Positions 60,351 through 64,000 of a stretch of 64,000 nt of DNA are shown one piece after another. Numbering within the stretch: position 1 is the first letter of the stretch; every line of letters starts with the position of its first letter. A program made the translations under genes and the position numbers. The stretch comes from Anadara kagoshimensis. Taxonomy: Eukaryota > Mollusca > Bivalvia > Arcoida > Arcidae. The notes under the pieces were generated by a model. That model saw nothing but the letters and a program-made list of their open reading frames with translations, made no database searches and was not told the DNA's origin. The DNA lies in contig CM037861.1 in NCBI GenBank assembly GCA_021292105.1, forward strand, positions 59,999,245 through 60,063,244, given 5' to 3'.

Positions 60351-62292
60351 TTGTTTTTATCTCTTATCTTAAGCACATGCTAAACATCTACAACTTTGTG
60401 CTCCAATACTACTTCAAAAAAATTTTGCATTGTCAAATTAGCGAAATAAATTCACTAGAATTTACGAGCAAATGCAAACGTTTTGTCAAAGTAGCAAGAC
60501 ACTACATTGTAATAAAATACGTTCTTATATAGTATAATTTGAATCCTTATTTCTAAATAATGCATTATCGTTTAAAGTTACAGATATTCTTTTCTATAAA
60601 TATGCAAAACTAGTTTATTATTTAATCTTAGACGACATTTATTGCCTTTTGCTTTCAGTGACAGTTGATTTATTATAAAAAATGATTCACAAAAAGCTGT
60701 ATGATTTCATTTATACATGTTTGGAGACGTAAAATCTATGCTGAAAGAAAAAATGAAGCCTTATAAATAATGCATGGAGACAACATGATCCGTAGGCTTG
60801 TTTGAAATGATTGGTTTTGCACCTAAATATGAAAATGAATGTTCCCCGCAACTTGACGCAAGTAAATAAAAGTTGACCTCGATTACATAAAATATTTGAT
60901 AACGTAATTTAGCGGTTTCTTATTAGGTCTATTATTTTTTATATAAGAAATCGCAACACCACGGTAGTCATTTTAACATGACCAGACATACATACTTTAT
61001 TAAGAACCTGCATATTTGTCTATTACTGTTTGAAACCTTTGTCATCTTTCTAATTTTTCACGTACTATATAATTTATTGTGATTTGGATTGGAATTGTTT
61101 AAGATGGCGGCTGTTTTTTATTGATTATATTTGATTCAAAGGTACACTTCGCTAATGTTTCAACGTCATAAATGTGGAAAATATCTACCTCCGAAACAAA
61201 TAGTACATTACTAGCCGATTAATTCTTGTTGAAAACAATTCATACAGTATTCACTTTGGGTATATACATAATCTTCACAAAACCCATGTGTTTATATAGC
61301 ATCGTATGCATGTATAATTGCAACAAGATTGAAAGGTAGGAAATATCATATGCTTACCTCTTATCTTTAAAAACTATAAAAATAACTTGCTATCTTGTTA
61401 TTACGGTTTAAGATAGCAACTATACAAATGACCAAAATCGTTATTTCTAAACATTTTTCAAACATGCATGCTGGTTTTTCTACTTTTTAGTTTTTGCTAA
61501 ATGTTGGAAAGAAGCTTCAGACTGGTAGAAATAGATATTTCGGTCGGGGTACAAAAACGCATTACGAGTTAAAGAAAAAACTAAAACAAAAAACCACTGC
61601 ATCTTATTTTTGAATTCAGGATATGATACTGTTCTTGACTGTCAAGAAAAGTCAAAGGATAAGTGTTTGTACTAACACAGATTTAGTGAATCTCTTTACA
61701 TATACAATGTACATACTTTTGTGTAATACTGGCTTACATTGATTTTGTCCAACGGTAAAAAAAGCTGATTGATAAGCCAGTATCACAAAACTAAAAAAAA
61801 CGAGTAATACATTGACAACCATTATATGTTATAATAACATAAATACTGATTAATACGCATCTCCATGTATGCAAACCACAAGAGACAAGCGTGAAATTCA
61901 ATAACAGTGTCGAAAGTTCATGTATTTAGTACTCAAAGGAAAGTTTCCGCTCGAAATACATATGTTTGCAATATGTTTTCCCATGCATCAAATGGCTTTA
62001 GGTCTATGGGAACATTACCACATGTCTGGAACATCAAACAATGTTTCAAGCACAAAAAACATAGTAAAAAGATCTCACGCCATAACGTTGATAGTACAAG
62101 AGGGAATTATTCAATCCTGAATTGTCCATGCATCTCTTTCATCAACAATCATAGTTATGTACATAATGTCAATTCATCACACAAGTGTGCCACACGCATC
62201 GATCACTCGAACCAGAATGAGTTAGTTCGGAAATAACGTCGGTGTACACATTTTAAACAAGAAAACGGCGAAATATGACATTTGATTCTCCC
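60351..62292. other. AT-rich DNA, no recognised gene
   Basis: Noted only: AAGATGGCGGC at about 61104, a YY1-type motif, and a small inverted repeat at 61721-61786 (ATACTGGCTTA / TAAGCCAGTAT). The frame at 61907-62236 has no recognised domain. Confidence 0.4.
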
Positions 62293-62313
62293 TTTTTTTT
62301 TTTTTTTTTTTTT
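62293..62313. repeat. Poly-T tract
   Basis: 21 consecutive T residues. Confidence 0.95.
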
Positions 62314-62554
62314 AAAAACGAGACTTGTCTAATTTTGTACTCGGGAGAAAAACACATCCAAAATTTGGAAATAAAGGTACATTGGTGTTTGTTTTAAAGC
62401 ACATGTTATACATTCCACACCAGATCGATATGCGCTTAGTATTAAACTATCGACAGGACGTAATGTACCTTGTTGATCTGCTGCATTACTTGCTGTAACC
62501 AGGCCATGTATTTTATGCTTGGCTTTGCCGTACAATGACGGAAGAACATTGTGC

Positions 62555-62790
62555 AGCTTTGTCGAAAGATCAAAACTGAGCTAACAAAAGTAGTCAAAGA
62601 TTGGCTGTCAAATGACTGCGACATTGATACTAGTAGATAGCGACCAAAAACTACCGAAAAATATATATATACAGCTCCTTAGATATATGTATTGAGGGGC
62701 CGAGGTAAGCTGCTGATTCGAAACTAATTCATTAGTTTAATATTAAACTTCAAGCAGGCCTGTACTAGATACACATTCGCTTGATTTTTA
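62555..62790 (+). repeat. DR2 dispersed repeat
   Basis: TCAAAACTGAGCTAACAAAA, GACCAAAAACTACCGAAAAA and ACTTCAAGCAGGCCTGTACT follow the DR2 order. Confidence 0.45.
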
Positions 62791-63000
62791 TCAAAAATGT
62801 GTAGTTTTTTATCACCTCGCAAATCTAACAAGTATAATGCTATATTTTTGGTTGAATTTTGGTATGGATGTTTTAAATAACAAAAGGACCGTGAATGATA
62901 ATTTTCGGATATGGCATGTTTTATGTGTATTTTTATATGAAATAAACATCTGTATTTTGTATGTTAGCATTTGTTTCTTGTGGCGAAGGTTTACAAAACG

Positions 63001-63917
63001 TAAAGTAGGCAGTCGTCTAAGTCTAATTAACTAGCCCACGGTAACGTAGGCAGTAGTTTCCCACGGTAACGTAGGCAGTCGTCTAATTAGCTAGCCCACG
63101 GTAACGTAGGCAGTAGTCTATCTCACGGTAACGTAGTCAGTCGTCTAATTAGCTAGCCCACGGTAACGTAGGCAGTAGTCTATCTCACGGTAACGTAGGC
63201 AGTCGTCTAATTAGCTAGCCCACGGTAACGTATGCAGCAGTCTATCCCACGGTAACGTAGGCAGTCGTCTAATTAGCTAGCCCACGGTAACGTAGGCAGT
63301 AGTCTATCCCACGGTAACGTAGGCAGTCGTCTAAGTCTAATTAACTAGCCCACAGTAACGTGGCAGTCGGCTATCCCACGGTAACGTAAACAGTAGTCTA
63401 TCCCACGGTAACGTAGGCAGTCGTCTACCCCATGGTAATGAAGACAGTCGTCTACCCCAAGTAACGTAGGCAGTCGTATAGCTCACGCTTATGTAGACAG
63501 TCGTCTATCCCACGGAAACGTAGGCAGTCGTCTATCCCACGGTAACTTAGGCAGTAGTCTATCCCTCGGTAACGTAGGCAGTCGTATAGCCCACGGTAAT
63601 GTAAACAGTCGTCTATCCCACGGTAACGTAGGCAGTCGTCTACCCCACGGTAACGTAGGCAGTCGTCTACCCCACGGTAACGTAGGCAGTCGTCTATTCC
63701 ACGGTAACGTAGGTAGTCGTCTATCCCACGGTAACGTAGGCAGTCGTCTATCCCACGGTAACGTAGGCAGTCTCTACCACACGGTAACGTAGACAGTCGT
63801 CTAATTAGCTAGACCATGGTAACGTAGTCAGTCGTCTATCCCACGGTAACGTAGGCAGTTGTCTATGTCTAATTAGCTAGCCCACGGTAACGTAGGCAGT
63901 CGTAAAGCCCACGGTAA
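63001..63917 (+). repeat. Minisatellite, ~27 bp unit, about 30 copies
   Basis: The unit is built on CACGGTAACGTAGGCAGTCG followed by TCTATCC. I count about 31 GGTAACG-type cores. Some units (mostly 63001-63350 and 63780-63900) carry an extra AATTAGCTAG giving ~35 bp, and in the first 350 bp long and short units alternate as a ~62 bp higher-order repeat. Homogeneity is highest around 63600-63770. Array ends inside the window. Confidence 0.95.
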
Positions 63918-64000
63918 CGATTGTTCTCTGTGTCAATTTTCACATATCAGCGATTTTATTAATCAACCTACTACCGAATTAAGGTAGTTCCCCCTGCGGA

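Noticed and set aside
61907..62236. 109-codon open frame on the plus strand
   Set aside because: It depends on a non-ATG start, has no recognisable domain, and has a composition like the surrounding DNA.
63001..63917. CRISPR-like array
   Set aside because: Repeats are contiguous with no unique spacers, and the genome is eukaryotic; it is a minisatellite.

Overview
The window looks like AT-rich, repeat-dominated metazoan DNA, most likely from a bivalve mollusc or another lophotrochozoan. The reasons are inferential. The only recognisable host gene is a receptor of the allatostatin-C/somatostatin type. The decayed mobile DNA is of kinds common in bivalve genomes: Penelope-like elements, short hammerhead-ribozyme repeats and tRNA-derived SINEs. 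There are no bacterial-style operons. Nearly all short open frames in the window are chance frames in AT-rich DNA.

Layout. About 75-5195 and 5937-10160 are two diverged copies of one segment in direct tandem; the first copy has an extra ~1.1 kb carrying a broken Penelope-like reverse transcriptase (minus strand, about 3235-4170). About 11.1-28.7 kb is a degenerate array in which the same blocks recur, first at ~1.2-1.6 kb and later at ~3.4-4.2 kb spacing. Inside it, at 21623-22370, lies a three-unit tandem repeat of ~280 bp whose minus strand encodes type I hammerhead ribozymes; one copy is intact in every core position. From 28.7 to 39.6 kb come fold-back structures: hairpins at 29604-29756, 30559-30654 and 38016-38156, a ~3.8 kb element with long inverted arms (30904-34693), and a ~1 kb element with ~400 bp arms (36023-37007). 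A tRNA-like SINE sits near 37.6 kb.

The one host gene is an apparently intronless class A GPCR on the minus strand (48406-49660). It resembles allatostatin-C/somatostatin receptors and is interrupted by two single-base frame breaks. Both breaks are missing bases in homopolymer runs, so an assembly error and a young pseudogene are both possible. The rest of 39.6-63 kb is mainly unannotated AT-rich DNA with many copies of a ~350 bp dispersed repeat (called DR1 here), a second dispersed repeat (DR2), isolated decayed hammerhead copies, another Penelope RT fragment (58.2 kb) and microsatellites. The window ends in a ~0.9 kb minisatellite (about 63001-63917, ~27 bp unit, 30 or so copies).

The most interesting system is the set of hammerhead repeats together with the Penelope-like fragments. 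The ribozyme has a self-complementary, nearly loopless stem III, as in ribozymes linked to Penelope-like elements and retrozymes that cleave as dimers. No gene clusters act together here.
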